Numbered from the stretch's first letter, positions 1-9,311 are shown. The stretch is 64,000 nucleotides of DNA from Bog-473 sp963707835 (GCA_963707835.1 CAVPRI010000002.1:310001-374000), one strand, 5' to 3'. Made by a program: numbers and translations. The notes: generated by a model from the letters alone, not told the origin.

Positions 1-63
1 ACGGCCGCCTGGGTTGTAGTACGGCACCACGATCGAGACGTCGAGAGACGCTGCAGGCAGCAC
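1..63 (-). CDS. Family 2 glycosyltransferase, N-terminal start (partial)
   Basis: Read on the complement from a GTG at 63, 21 codons run off the window edge. They contain DVSIVVPYYNPGG, the typical first strand and nucleotide-sugar-binding start of GT2 (GT-A fold) glycosyltransferases. An in-frame stop at 93-91 limits the start to this interval, and GTG 63 is the only usual start codon in it. The gene is divergent from the PI-phosphate synthase, so an envelope role is likely. Donor and acceptor cannot be told from 21 residues. Confidence 0.55.
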   Translation of the reverse strand, partial: MLPAASLDVSIVVPYYNPGGR

Positions 64-128
64 GGCCGGCGAGGCTACCCGCGGCCCTGGTCAGCGGGTC
101 CCAGTCCGGCTCTCCGCCCGGGCCGATG

Positions 129-134
129 TAAACT
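129..134 (+). promoter_or_regulatory. Candidate -10 hexamer TAAACT for the pgsA operon
   Basis: TAAACT lies in the gap between the divergent glycosyltransferase and the PI-phosphate synthase and would start a transcript about 40 bases before the ATG at 182. A GAGGAG ribosome-binding site precedes that ATG. No clear -35 box was seen. Confidence 0.3.
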
Positions 135-181
135 TTCGCGAACAGCACGGGCCCCTCGGCCCGGGCGCGACGAGGAGCTTC

Positions 182-1098
182 ATGTTCGACGGCCGCTGGC
201 GCACCGCCGTCGATCGGACCACGGGACCGGTCGGCGAGACACTGCACCGCCATGGCATCACCGCCGACGTCCTGACCGCCACTGGGCTGGTCTCTGCTGG
301 GGTGACGGCGTGCTTGGTGGCCACCGGGCACCTGCATCTGGCGGTCGTGATGCTGATCGTCACCGGTCTGCACGACCTCCTCGACGGGCCGGTCGCCAAG
401 GCGGCCGGCACCGCCTCGGTCCGAGGTGCCTTCTTCGACTCGGTGACCGACCGTGTCGCCGACGCCGTGCTCATGCTCGGCTGCGCCTGGTACCTGCTGG
501 ACCACGGGGGCGGGCACGTGGTGCTCCTGCCGATGGGCATCCTGGCCGTGACGGCGCTCATCTCCTACGAGCGGGCCAAGGCCGAGTCGCTGGGCCTCTC
601 GGCCAAGGGTGGCCTGATGGAACGCGGCGAGCGCATGTTCCTCCTCGGCGTGGGGTTCCTCGCCACGGCGATCTTCGTGCCGGTGCTGTGGATCCTCTTC
701 GTGCTGGTCTCGTTCACCGCGCTGTCGCGCTTCGTCAAGGTGTGGAACGCCGCCTCGGGCCGCGATGCGGTCATCGGCGCCGACTCGAGACCTGGCGCGA
801 GCGCCGCATCGATTCGCGCTGGCAGGCCCGCCGTGGCGAGCGGGGCGGCTCGGGCGTCCCCCGGCGTGACGTGGACCGATCCACCGGGGCCCCCCTGGGG
901 CGCTGGCGGGCGCGTCGGCAGGAGGCCCTGGGCAGCCGCACCGGCCGGACCCGGCGCGAGCGCCGCCAGGCCGCTCGGAGCCACCCGGACGGCACGCCAG
1001 CACGGACGGCGCCGTCCGTCGGCCGGTGGCCCCGGGGGTCTCTCCGGGCCCTCCACTTGAGCCTCGGGCCGTCCGGGCCGCCTCACAGGTCTCGGTGA
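182..1098 (+). CDS. pgsA: Phosphatidylinositol-phosphate synthase (CDP-alcohol phosphatidyltransferase), frame break near 755-790
   Basis: Membrane enzyme that joins CDP-diacylglycerol to inositol phosphate, the base of phosphatidylinositol mannosides. The full CDP-alcohol phosphotransferase motif is visible: D65, D68-G69, A72-K73, G82, D86, D90, with Lys in place of the usual Arg, followed by hydrophobic segments. After about residue 195 the opening frame becomes a Pro/Ala/Gly-rich run, while the next frame gives a charged tail (LETWRERRIDSRWQARR) that ends at 1098 and overlaps the patA start as GTGA. I therefore place the real end there, with one lost base between 755 and 790. GAGGAG precedes the ATG. 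The repaired protein (about 305 aa) is longer than the usual ~220 because of the basic tail. Confidence 0.8.
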
Positions 1099-2056
1099 CC
1101 GCCTCGCTTCTGCCCCCGTCCATGCGTGACACGCGGCGGCCCGCCTGACGGCCGGCGCCAAGTACCTGACGTACCGGGGGCTGGGCTCGGGAATGGCCCA
1201 CATCCCCGAGCCGCTGGCCCAGGGGGTGGCCCTCGCCGTGACCAGGGTGATGTCCGTGCGTCGAGGCTCGGCGCTGGCCATGAACGAGCGCCACCTGCGG
1301 CGCGTCCTGGCCAGCGAGTGCATCGAAGGGGTCGAGCCCGACCGAGCGCTCGTGCGGCGGTGGAGCAGGCGATCCTTCGACGCGTACGCTCGCTACTGGG
1401 TGGACGGTGCCCGCCTCCCCTACGAGAGCGAGGCGGGCGTGCGGGGGCGCTTCGAGCTCCAGGAGGGCCGCGAGCACCTCCAGGCGGCCATGGATGCCGG
1501 GCGCGGCATGGTGATGGCGCTGCCCCATGTGGGGAGCTGGGAGTGGGGCGGCTACTGGCTGGCCCTGGAAGGCATGCCCATGACGGCCGTGGTCGAGCGG
1601 GTGGAGCCCGAACGGCTGTTCGAGTGGTTCGTGGGGCAGCGTGCCTCCATGGGGCTCACGGCCGTGGCCCTCGGCGAGGGCGTGAGCGCGGTGCTGATGC
1701 GGACGCTCAAGGAGAACCGCGTCGCCGGGCTGGTGAGCGACCGTGACCTGATGGGCAACGGGGTCGAGGTGGAGTTCTTCGGCGAGCGCACGACCCTGCC
1801 GGCGGGAGCGGCGACCCTGGCCCTGCGCACCGGGGCACCCCTGATCCCCGTGGTCGTCTACTCGGGCCCGGGCAACGGCCACACCGGCGTGGTGCACGCC
1901 CCGCTCGACACGGCTCGCCGGGGATCGCTCCGCGAGGACATCCTCCGGGTGACCCGGGACCTGGCCAGGACCTTCGAGCACGACATCCGCCGCCGCCCCG
2001 AGCAGTGGCACCTCTACCAGCCGAACTGGCCCAGCGATCCAGGGCGGCACGTGTGA
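1095..2056 (+). CDS. patA: Phosphatidylinositol mannoside acyltransferase PatA-like (LPLAT family), frame break near 1130-1142
   Basis: Acyltransferase expected to acylate phosphatidylinositol mannoside at the inner membrane face. The family core is intact: HVGSWEWGG (the His motif, around residue 112 counted from ATG 1193) and EFFGERTTLPAGAATLA further on. An open frame starting at 1193 misses the N-terminus: codons upstream give RLTAGAKYLTYRGLGSG, typical of the family, back to a stop at 1127. The matching start is GTG 1095 in another frame, overlapping the previous gene's TGA, so one base is probably missing in the GC-rich run near 1130-1142. It sits between the PI-phosphate synthase and pimA, as in mycobacteria. 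Confidence 0.85.
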
Positions 2057-3171
2057 GGGTGGCCATGGTGTCGCCATACGCGTTGACGCGCCCGGGCGGC
2101 GTGCAGGGCCAGGCCGCCGGGCTGGCGCACGCGCTGCGCGCCGCCGGGCACGAGGTCACGTTGGTGGGACCGGTCGACCGCGACATGGTGCTGGCCGACA
2201 CGACCGAGTCGTCGTTCGTCATTGGCCGCGTGGCTGACGTGCGGGCGAACGGGTCCGTGGCTCCGCTCGCTCTGTCCCCCCTGGCCGCGGCTCGTGCCGA
2301 GCGGTTCGTGCGCCACGGTGGATTCGACGTGGCGCACCTGCACGAGCCCCTGGCCCCGTTGGCCTCCTATGGGCTCCTCTCGCGGGGTCGGTGCCCATGG
2401 TCGGCACGTTCCACCGCAACGGAGCGAGCGAGTGGATGTGTCGTGCCCGGCCGTTCCTGCGCCGCGCTCGGACGGCGCGTGCGGGTCCGGGCGGCCGTCT
2501 CGGCCTCGGCCCGGGACACGGCCGAGCGCGCCTACGGGGGCGAGTACGACGTGCTGTTCAACGGTATCGACGTCGAGCGCTTCGTGAGGGCCGCACCGCT
2601 CCGCGACCCCATCGGCCGGCGCGTCGCCGTGTTCCTCGGGCGCCACGAGGAGCGCAAAGGGCTCGAGGTGTTCCTCGACGCGTTCGCCGCGGTCGACGAG
2701 CCGGCTGTGGCATGGGTCATCGGGCAGGGCCCGGGCACCGAAGCGCTCCGCCGGCGCCACCCCGAGTCGGAACGGCTCCGGTGGCTCGGCATGCTGGGCG
2801 ACGCCGAGGTGGCGAGCCGATTGGCCGGCGCCGACGTGCTGTGTGCACCATCGCTCTACGGCGAGTCGTTCGGCGTGGTGCTCCTCGAGGGCATGGCCGC
2901 GGGCTGCGCCGTGGTGGCCTCCGATATCGACGGCTATCGGCAGGCCGCCGGGGGTCATGCCGCCCTCGTCCCACCCGGTGACGCCACGGCCCTGGCCCTG
3001 GCCCTCCGTTCCGCCCTGGCCGACGCCGGCCGGGGCAGCGGGCTCTCGTCGGTGCCCGCACACGCCGGCGCCCTGACCCACGCCCGCTCGTGGTCGATGG
3101 AGGTGCTGGCCGAGCGCTACCTGGATCTCTACCGGCGGGCGGCTCGGGCGTCCGGCCGCGGTGGCGGCTGA
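2053..3171 (+). CDS. pimA: Phosphatidylinositol alpha-mannosyltransferase PimA (GT4), two compensating frame breaks
   Basis: GT-B glycosyltransferase that adds the first mannose from GDP-mannose to phosphatidylinositol. Seen: the N-terminal GGVQGQ loop, FNGID, GRHEERKGLEVFLDAF and the C-terminal ESFGVVLLE (EX7E donor-binding motif). GTG 2053 overlaps the patA stop (GTGA). Between about 2383 and 2470 the main frame reads nonsense, whereas the next frame reads VPMVGTFHRNGASEWMCRAR, which is family-like. One G missing from the run at 2383-2386 and one extra base near 2465-2475 would explain this, leaving about 372 aa, the usual size. Confidence 0.88.
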   Translation: MRVAMVSPYALTRPGGVQGQAAGLAHALRAAGHEVTLVGPVDRDMVLADTTESSFVIGRVADVRANGSVAPLALSPLAAARAERFVRHGGFDVAHLHEPLAPLASYGLLSRGRCPWSARSTATERASGCVVPGRSCAALGRRVRVRAAVSASARDTAERAYGGEYDVLFNGIDVERFVRAAPLRDPIGRRVAVFLGRHEERKGLEVFLDAFAAVDEPAVAWVIGQGPGTEALRRRHPESERLRWLGMLGDAEVASRLAGADVLCAPSLYGESFGVVLLEGMAAGCAVVASDIDGYRQAAGGHAALVPPGDATALALALRSALADAGRGSGLSSVPAHAGALTHARSWSMEVLAERYLDLYRRAARASGRGGG

Positions 3172-3209
3172 TGCGCCGGCCGGGGGCGACCGGCGGGGCG
3201 ACCAGGCCG

Positions 3210-3215
3210 TAGGCT
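3210..3215 (+). promoter_or_regulatory. -10 hexamer TAGGCT of the M48 protease gene
   Basis: TAGGCT ends 9 bases before the ATG at 3225 and no ribosome-binding site intervenes, so the transcript is probably leaderless or nearly so. Confidence 0.4.
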
Positions 3216-3224
3216 GGCGCGCTC

Positions 3225-4499
3225 ATGGCAGAGCACGACGACAGTCCGGGGACGTCTGGCCGCCCGGGAGGCTCGGGTCAGGCATCGCCCGGCTCCGGGA
3301 ACGACGGTGGCGGCAGTGCCGGCGGTTCTCGGTCCGGAGGCCGCAATCGCAATCGCAATCGCAATCGCAATCGGACACGGAACCGGCCGCCCGGTGGCGG
3401 CTCGGGGAACGCAGAGCGGGCAAACGGCGGCGGCGAGGGGACCGGTGGTCGCAGCACGCAGAGCGCGTCGGGCCGGCCCGCCGCCGGAGACCGCACGCGT
3501 CGCCGACCCGAGCAGGGAGCAACGACCCAGCGACCGGCTTCGGGCGGTCCCAACAGCGGGGCCAACGGGTCACGCCAGCGGACCGGATCGAGGAACGCCC
3601 GGGGGAGGAGCGCCGGGGCCGGGACTTCCCGGTCCGGCGCATCGGCCGCCGGTGCGCCCGCGCCGGTCGTGGTGTCGCTCCCCGAGGACGAGGGCGATGC
3701 CGGTCTCGGCGCGCTCCGTGTGGTTCCGCGTGAGGTGGCCGCCAACCGGCGGCGAGCCGTCATGCTGTGCGGGTACGCCGCGTTCGTGCCCGCGCTGGTC
3801 CTCGGTGCACTGTGCGCAGCTGCCGCCTCCGTCCCGGTGGGGGTCGTCGTCTTCGTGGCGTGCGGGACGGTAGTGGGTGGTCTGATCTGGCGACGCTCAC
3901 CCTCGATCGCGCTGGGCCGGATCGGCGCGGTCGCCCTGGCCGAGCCGGACCATCCGCGTCTCTTCAACGTCGCCGAGGGTCTGTGTGCCACGTTCGGGCT
4001 GCCGTTGCCTTCGTTCCGTCTCCTCGACGACGAGGTGCCCAACGCATGCGCGCTCGGCCGTGACGCGCGCGGCGCCGAGATCGTGGTCACGAGCGGTCTG
4101 CTGCGCCGAGCGGATCCCATCGAGCTCGAGGGGGTCCTCGCCCACGAGCTGGCCCACGTCAAGCGCGGGGACAACGGGGTCGCCTGCGTGGGCATCACCC
4201 TGGCCGCGCTGGTGGGCGGCGAGTCGATGCTGCGGCGTTGTCTCGGGGAGGGCCGGGAGTACCGTGCCGACGTGGTCGGGGCATCGTCCGTGCACTACCC
4301 ACGAGGGCTGCTGGCGGCGCTGCAGGCCATGATGGCGTCCCCGCCACCGGCGGAGGGCTCGTTCTTCGCCAACCCGTCGCGCTTCGGGCCCACACGTTGG
4401 ATCTGGATCGACCCCTCCGTGGGCCACCGGGACGATCCGCCAGCGCCGGGTGAGCTCGACGTCACCTTGGTGCGCGCCGCAGCCCTGAGCGAGTGGTAG
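3225..4499 (+). CDS. Membrane M48-family zinc metalloprotease with a long disordered N-terminus
   Basis: Predicted membrane protease of 424 aa. Residues 1 to about 150 are Gly/Ser/Arg/Asn-rich and include an Asn-Arg repeat coded by a hexanucleotide repeat. Hydrophobic segments follow at about 178-225. The M48 zinc site is H307-E308-L-A-H311, with a likely third ligand in EYRAD (345-349). A serine/glycine-like NPSRFGPTR region follows near the C-terminus, where HtpX-type proteases have a similar conserved stretch. Substrates are unknown; the family handles membrane or misfolded proteins. The disordered head is not part of the usual family layout. Confidence 0.8.
   Translation: MAEHDDSPGTSGRPGGSGQASPGSGNDGGGSAGGSRSGGRNRNRNRNRNRTRNRPPGGGSGNAERANGGGEGTGGRSTQSASGRPAAGDRTRRRPEQGATTQRPASGGPNSGANGSRQRTGSRNARGRSAGAGTSRSGASAAGAPAPVVVSLPEDEGDAGLGALRVVPREVAANRRRAVMLCGYAAFVPALVLGALCAAAASVPVGVVVFVACGTVVGGLIWRRSPSIALGRIGAVALAEPDHPRLFNVAEGLCATFGLPLPSFRLLDDEVPNACALGRDARGAEIVVTSGLLRRADPIELEGVLAHELAHVKRGDNGVACVGITLAALVGGESMLRRCLGEGREYRADVVGASSVHYPRGLLAALQAMMASPPPAEGSFFANPSRFGPTRWIWIDPSVGHRDDPPAPGELDVTLVRAAALSEW
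3342..3371 (+). repeat. Five tandem copies of the hexanucleotide CGCAAT
   Basis: CGCAAT is repeated five times without change inside the N-terminal coding region of the M48 protease, giving alternating Arg and Asn. A sixth, altered unit (CGGACA) follows. In-frame slippage would change protein length without breaking the frame. Confidence 0.9.
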
Positions 4500-4545
4500 A
4501 TCGGGTACTGGATCGCCGGTGAAGGGGATGCGCCGGCCGGCCTCG

Positions 4546-4551
4546 TAGACT
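4546..4551 (+). promoter_or_regulatory. -10 hexamer TAGACT of pdxS (leaderless)
   Basis: TAGACT ends 7 bases before the pdxS ATG at 4559. There is no ribosome-binding site in between, consistent with transcription starting at or next to the start codon. Confidence 0.55.
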
Positions 4552-4558
4552 GATCGCC

Positions 4559-5433
4559 ATGACGACCGGGACGTTCACCGTCAAGCGGGGCTTGGCGGAC
4601 ATGTTGCGCGGCGGCGTGATCATGGACGTGGTCAATGCCGAACAGGCCAAGATCGCCGAGGACGCCGGCGCGGTCTCGGTCATGGCCCTGGAGCGGGTTC
4701 CGGCCGACATACGCCGGGACGGCGGGGTGGCCCGGATGAGCGACCCGGCCCTGATCGAGGGGATCATCTCGGCGGTCACCATCCCGGTGATGGCCAAGGC
4801 CCGCATCGGTCACTTCGTCGAGGCGCAGGTTCTGCAGGCTCTGGGGGTGGACTTCATCGACGAGTCCGAGGTGCTGACCCCGGCCGACGAGGCCTACCAC
4901 GTCGACAAGTGGCCGTTCACCGTACCGTTCGTGTGCGGTGCGACGAATCTGGGCGAGGCGCTGCGGCGGATCTCCGAGGGCGCGGCGATGATCCGCTCCA
5001 AGGGTGAGGCCGGGACCGGCAACATCGTCGAGGCCGTGCGCCACCTCCGCTCCATCCTGGGCGCCATCCGTTCCATCACCCAGGCGGATCCCGCCGAGCT
5101 CTACGGCTGGGCCAAGGAACTCGGGGCACCGATCGGGCTGGTGCAGGAGATCCACGATGTCGGGCGACTGCCCGTACCGTTGTTCTGCGCCGGGGGTATC
5201 GCCACCCCGGCGGACGCGGCGCTCGTGATGCAGTTGGGCGCAGAGGCCGTGTTCGTGGGGTCGGGAATCTTCAAGTCGTCGGATCCAGCTCGGATGGCGT
5301 CCGCCATCGTCGAGGCTACCGCGCACTTCCGGGACCCCGACCATGTGGCCAAGGTCTCCGCGGCCTCGGCGAGGCGATGCGCGGCCTCGAGGCTGCGCAG
5401 TTCGGCGAGCATCTGGCCGACCGGGGGTGGTGA
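4559..5433 (+). CDS. pdxS: Pyridoxal 5'-phosphate synthase subunit PdxS, C-terminal frame break
   Basis: Makes pyridoxal 5'-phosphate from ribose 5-phosphate, glyceraldehyde 3-phosphate and ammonia supplied by PdxT; forms a large cytoplasmic ring. The TIM-barrel signatures are clear: GGVIMDVVNAEQAKIAEDAG, ALERVPADIR, VMAKARIGH, GTGNIVEAVRH and AVFVGSGIFKS. The opening frame runs on past the true end. Near 5358 the family reads VSRGLGEAM, obtained only by adding one C to the CC at 5358-5359; the restored frame ends in AQFGEHLADRGW and a TGA at 5431-5433. That gives 291 aa, normal for PdxS, and creates a GTGA overlap with pdxT. Confidence 0.95.
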
Positions 5434-6086
5434 GCGGGTCACCGGAAGTCCCGGGGGGAGTGGAGCCGGTGGCTCCGCCCCTCGTCGGCGTTCTCGACCT
5501 GCAGGGCGATGTCCGCGAGCACGTGGCGGTCCTCCGCGCAGTGGGCTGCGCCCCGCGCCTGGTCAAGTGGCCCGGGGACCTCGAGGGGCTGAGCGGCTTG
5601 GTGCTGCCGGGCGGGGAGTCGACGACCCTGTCGATGCTGCTCGAGTCGACCGGGCTGTTCGGAGCCATCGCCACGGCCCTCGAGGGGGGCCTGCCGGTAC
5701 TGGGCACCTGTGCCGGCCTGGTGCTCGTGGCACGTCAGGTGCTCGACGGGCGGCCAGACCAGCGCACCTTCGGCCGTCTCGACGCCGTGGTCCGCCGGAA
5801 CGGCTACGGACCCCAGGTGCGTTCCTTCGAGGTCGACCTGGCCCTGGGCTCCGGGAAGGGCCCGCCGCTGCCGGCCGTGTTCATCAGGGCCCCCCTCGTG
5901 GTGTCGGTCGGAGGAGCGGTCGAGGTGCTGGCCTCCCTCGACGGAGCACCGGTCCTGGTGCGCCAGGGACCGGTGCTCGCCTCGGCGTTCCACCCCGAGC
6001 TGACCGGTGACCACCGGGTGCACGCCCTGTTCGCCCGGATGTGCCGGGCCGGGGCCGCCGGGGACCCACGCGTCGCTACGTCCTGA
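5430..6086 (+). CDS. pdxT: Pyridoxal 5'-phosphate synthase glutaminase subunit PdxT
   Basis: Class I glutamine amidotransferase that feeds ammonia to PdxS. Visible: GVLDLQGDVREH at the start of the domain, the PGGEST oxyanion loop, GTCAG with the catalytic Cys, and SAFHPEL with the His-Glu pair. GTG 5430 overlaps the repaired pdxS stop, the pattern of most operon joints here. A GTG at 5460 is an alternative that would remove ten weakly conserved residues. Gene pair order is as in mycobacteria (snzP-snoP). Confidence 0.93.
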   Translation: MSGSPEVPGGVEPVAPPLVGVLDLQGDVREHVAVLRAVGCAPRLVKWPGDLEGLSGLVLPGGESTTLSMLLESTGLFGAIATALEGGLPVLGTCAGLVLVARQVLDGRPDQRTFGRLDAVVRRNGYGPQVRSFEVDLALGSGKGPPLPAVFIRAPLVVSVGGAVEVLASLDGAPVLVRQGPVLASAFHPELTGDHRVHALFARMCRAGAAGDPRVATS

Positions 6087-6247
6087 CCCGTTGCGTGCCC
6101 GGACCGGGTGGGGATCGTGGCCGACTCGGTCCCCTTCGGCCCCGACGAGCTGGCGGGCCCTTCGAGGAGGTGGCGACCGAGTCTTGTTTTCCCTGACGGG
6201 GCAGTCACCCGCCCCCGGAGCAGTCTTGGGCCGGACGGGGTCGTCGA

Positions 6248-6253
6248 TAGAAT
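6248..6253 (+). promoter_or_regulatory. -10 hexamer TAGAAT of yebC (leaderless)
   Basis: TAGAAT ends exactly 6 bases before the ATG at 6260, the spacing that puts the transcription start on the start codon. The 173-base gap after pdxT has no other recognisable feature. Confidence 0.6.
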
Positions 6254-6259
6254 GGCGCG

Positions 6260-7009
6260 ATGTCGGGTCATTCCAAGTGGGCGACGACCAAGTACCGGAA
6301 GGGCGCCCAGGACAAGGCCCGGGCCAAGGTCTTCGCCAAGTGCATCCGCGCCATCGAGGTGGCTGCCCGCGAGGGAGGCGGCGATCCCGAGTCCAACGCC
6401 ACGCTGCGCACGGCATACCAGAAGGCCCGGGCCGCATCGGTGCCGCTCGACACCATCGAGAAGGCGATAAAGCGTGGCTCCGGCGATCTCGAGGGCGTCC
6501 GCTACGAGTCGATCACCTACGAGGGGTACGGCCCCGGCGGAGTGGCGGTCATGGTGGAAGCACTGACCGACAACCGCAACCGCACCGGTGCCGAGATACG
6601 CAATCTCTTCAGCCGCAACGGAGGCAACATGGCCGAGCCGGGTGCCGTGGGCTGGCAGTTCGAGCGCAAGGGCATCGTGACCGTCCCCCTCGAGCAGGAG
6701 GAGGAGAAGGTCATGGAGATCGCCATGGAGGGCGGTGCGGAGGACATGAGCACCAACGGCTCGGCATGGGTGGTCACCACCGCCCCCGCCGACCTCGAAG
6801 GCGTGCGCCGATCCCTCGACGACGCGGGCATCACACCCGAGTCCGTGGACCTCTCCTTGGAGCCGACCTCGCTGGTACCGGTGCCAGACGAGGTCGAGGC
6901 CAAGAAGGTGCTGCGCCTGCTCGAGGCGATCGACGACAACGACGACGTCCAGGCGGTCCACTCCAACGCCGACATCGCCGACGAGGTCTTGGCCGCATTC
7001 GAGGGATAG
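6260..7009 (+). CDS. yebC: YebC/PmpR family protein (TACO1-like)
   Basis: Family of DNA/ribosome-associated proteins; in bacteria described as transcriptional regulators and, more recently, as translation factors helping with proline stretches. All family signatures are present: the start MSGHSKWATTKYRKGAQD, TIEKAIKRGSG, YEGYGPGGVAV, NRTGAEIRNLFSRNGG and the acidic C-terminal half. The 249-aa length is standard. It sits immediately upstream of ruvCAB, as in many bacteria. Confidence 0.95.
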   Translation: MSGHSKWATTKYRKGAQDKARAKVFAKCIRAIEVAAREGGGDPESNATLRTAYQKARAASVPLDTIEKAIKRGSGDLEGVRYESITYEGYGPGGVAVMVEALTDNRNRTGAEIRNLFSRNGGNMAEPGAVGWQFERKGIVTVPLEQEEEKVMEIAMEGGAEDMSTNGSAWVVTTAPADLEGVRRSLDDAGITPESVDLSLEPTSLVPVPDEVEAKKVLRLLEAIDDNDDVQAVHSNADIADEVLAAFEG

Positions 7010-7041
7010 GCCGGGTCCGCGCCCTGCGCCGGCCGTCCCGC

Positions 7042-7047
7042 TACCAT
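7042..7047 (+). promoter_or_regulatory. -10 hexamer TACCAT of ruvC
   Basis: TACCAT ends 8 bases before the ruvC ATG at 7056, leaving no room for a ribosome-binding site. Confidence 0.45.
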
Positions 7048-7055
7048 ACGAACGC

Positions 7056-7594
7056 ATGTTCGTAGTCGGCATCGACCCCGGGCTGTCCCGCTGCGGCTAC
7101 GGTCTCGTCTCGCGCCGCGGTGCCGACGGCCGGCTGGAGGCGCGGGCGGCGGGGGTGATCGAGACCGACCCGCAGGCGCCGCTGGCTGAGCGCCTGCTCG
7201 TCCTCCACACCGAGTTCGTGGCCCTCTTCGCCGAGCTCCGGCCCCAGGTGGTGGTGGTCGAGCGGGTCTTCTTCCAGGTCAACGCCCGCACGGCCATGTC
7301 CGTCGGTCAGGCCAGCGGGCTGGCGCTTCTCGCGCGGCGGCCGCCGGATGCGAGGTGGTCCAGTACACGGCCAACGAGGTCAAGCAGGGTCTGGTGGGCT
7401 ACGGTGCGGCGACCAAACAGCAGGTCCAGCGCATGGTCGCCCAGGTGCTCGGCCTGCCGGTCGTGGACGGGCCGCCCGACGTGGCCGACGCGCTGGCCTT
7501 GGCGGTGTGCCACCTGACCACGGTCCCCCTGCGCCGGGCCACCGATGCGGCACTGGCGGCTCAGGGGACCCCCGAGGTGAGGAGCGGGCGATGA
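7056..7594 (+). CDS. ruvC: Holliday junction resolvase RuvC, frame break near 7332
   Basis: Endonuclease that cuts Holliday junctions in concert with RuvAB. Seen: GIDPGLSRCGYG with the first catalytic Asp, VVVERVFFQVNARTA with the Glu, and, in the other frame, YTANEVKQGLVGYGAATK and PDVADALALAVCH with the last acidic residues. The first frame turns to nonsense after GQASGLALLA; adding one C near 7332 gives an Ala-rich stretch, then GCEVVQYTANEVK. Repaired length is 179 aa, typical. The stop overlaps the ruvA ATG (ATGA). Confidence 0.93.
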
Positions 7595-8207
7595 TCGGGA
7601 TGCTGCGGGGGACTCCCGTGCTGCGCACCGGTGACGGCGAGGTGATCCTCGAGGTCTCCGGTGTCGGGTACCGGGTGACCGTCACGCCGGCAACGGCGGC
7701 CTCGCTGGTGGGCGGCACCGGGGAGCAGGCCACGCTGCACGTGCACACCCACGTGCGCGAGGACGCGCTGGTCCTCTACGGGTTCGCGCACGACGACGAG
7801 CGACGGTGCTTCGAGGTGCTCCTGTCGTCCCACGGCGTGGGCCCGGCCCTGGCGCTGGCGATCATGTCGATGCTCTCTCCGGCGGCGCTGTCCACCGCGG
7901 TGCTCGAAGACGACCTCGACACGTTGTGCACGGTGCCGGGGGTCGGTCGCAAGACGGCGGCGCGTCTGCTGATCGAGCTCAAGAGCCGCCTCGACCTTCC
8001 GGACCTCTCCTTCGAGCGGGCCGGCGAGGCAATGGTGGTGGGTGACGACGCCCGGGGGCGCGGACGGCGCGGGCGGAGGCCCGAGCCGCGCTGGCCGAGT
8101 TGGGTTATGCGCCCGACGAGATCCGCGGCGCGCTCGATGGTCTACGCGACGATGTCGGTGTGGAGGAGATGCTGCGCCTGGCGCTGCGCGAGCTGGCTTC
8201 CCGGTGA
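7591..8207 (+). CDS. ruvA: Holliday junction branch migration protein RuvA, frame break near 8048
   Basis: Binds four-way junctions as a tetramer and loads RuvB. The OB domain starts MIGMLRGTPV; the helix-hairpin-helix regions include LLSSHGVGPALALAIMS and LCTVPGVGRKTAARL. The frame fails after MVVGDDA; one C restored in the C run near 8048 gives an Ala/Arg-rich linker and then the C-terminal RuvB-contact domain (ALAELGYAPDEIRGAL ... LRLALRELASR). That domain ends at TGA 8205-8207 and overlaps the ruvB GTG. Repaired length is about 205 aa. Confidence 0.92.
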
Positions 8208-9304
8208 GCGGGGCGCGCCGGGAGGTCCTGGCCGTCGAGCCCGATGGCGAGAGTGAGGCCGCGGCCCGGGTGGTGGATCCGGCATCGTCGGGTGGCGAGG
8301 AACTCGAGGAGGTCGGCCTCCGTCCGCGCTCGCTGGGCGAGTTCGTGGGACAGTCCCAGCTCGTCGAGCATCTCGGCATCGTCCTGCAGGCTGCCCGCCA
8401 GCGCCGGCAGGCGGTCGACCACATCCTGTTCGCCGGGCCACCGGGACTGGGCAAGACCTCGCTCGCCGGCATCGTGGCCTCCGAGATGGCCGCCGGATTC
8501 CGCATCACCTCGGGCCCCGTGCTCACCCGCGCCGGGGACCTGGCCGCACTCCTGACCGATCTCCAGGACGGCGACGTCCTCTTCATCGACGAGATCCATC
8601 GTCTCCACCGATCCGTCGAGGAGATGCTGTACTCGGCCATGGAGGACGGCCGGCTCGACATCCTGATCGGCAAGGGGCCGACCGCCCGGTCGATCCGGCT
8701 CGAGCTCCCGCCCTTCACGTTGATCGGGGCGACCACGCGGACCGGCCTGGTGGCCGGACCCTTGCGGGACCGCTTCGGGTTCGTCGGGCGCCTCGACCTC
8801 TACGACCCCGGTGACCTGTGCGCCATCGTCGAACGATCGGCGCGCATCTTGAAGGTCCGCATCGACGCCGCAGGTGCGGTCCGGATCGCCGAGCGGTCCC
8901 GGGGGACCCCGAGGGTGGCCAACCGGTTGTTGCGCCGCGTGCGTGATTTCGCCGAGGTCCGCGGGGAGGGCTTCATCGACGACGACATCGCCCGCGAGGG
9001 CCTCGAGCTCTTCGGGGTCGACGAGCTCGGACTCGACAAGGTCGACCGCGCCATCCTGGCCACGCTCTGCGTGCGGTTCGGTGGCCAACCCGTGGGGCTC
9101 ACGACCCTGGCGCAGTGCGTGGGGGAGGAGCCCGACACCATCGAGGACGCCTACGAGCCCTTCCTCGTGCAGAGCGGCCTCGTACAGCGCACGGCTCGGG
9201 GTCGGGTGGCCACCGAACACGCCTGGGCCCACATCGGCCGGACGGCGCCCGGCCCCGGGGGCCAGCTCGGCGGCGAGCCGAGCGAGACACCGCCGTTGTT
9301 CTGA
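8204..9304 (+). CDS. ruvB: Holliday junction branch migration ATPase RuvB
   Basis: AAA+ motor that drives branch migration with RuvA. Walker A GPPGLGKTSLA, Walker B LFIDEIHRL, sensor GATTRTGLVAGPLRDRFG, and the C-terminal winged helix (ARGRVATEHAW) are all present. GTG 8204 overlaps the repaired ruvA stop; the first ~45 residues are non-conserved, and family similarity starts at LRPRSLGEFVGQ. Length 366 aa. It is followed at once by a convergent sensor kinase gene. Confidence 0.95.
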   Translation: MSGARREVLAVEPDGESEAAARVVDPASSGGEELEEVGLRPRSLGEFVGQSQLVEHLGIVLQAARQRRQAVDHILFAGPPGLGKTSLAGIVASEMAAGFRITSGPVLTRAGDLAALLTDLQDGDVLFIDEIHRLHRSVEEMLYSAMEDGRLDILIGKGPTARSIRLELPPFTLIGATTRTGLVAGPLRDRFGFVGRLDLYDPGDLCAIVERSARILKVRIDAAGAVRIAERSRGTPRVANRLLRRVRDFAEVRGEGFIDDDIAREGLELFGVDELGLDKVDRAILATLCVRFGGQPVGLTTLAQCVGEEPDTIEDAYEPFLVQSGLVQRTARGRVATEHAWAHIGRTAPGPGGQLGGEPSETPPLF

Positions 9305-9311
9305 ACGCCTC

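Noticed and set aside
4559..6010. A 483-residue PdxS with a long unknown C-terminal extension
   Set aside because: The extension is pdxT read in the wrong frame; the true PdxS end (ADRGW, stop 5433) is recovered by adding one C at about 5358.
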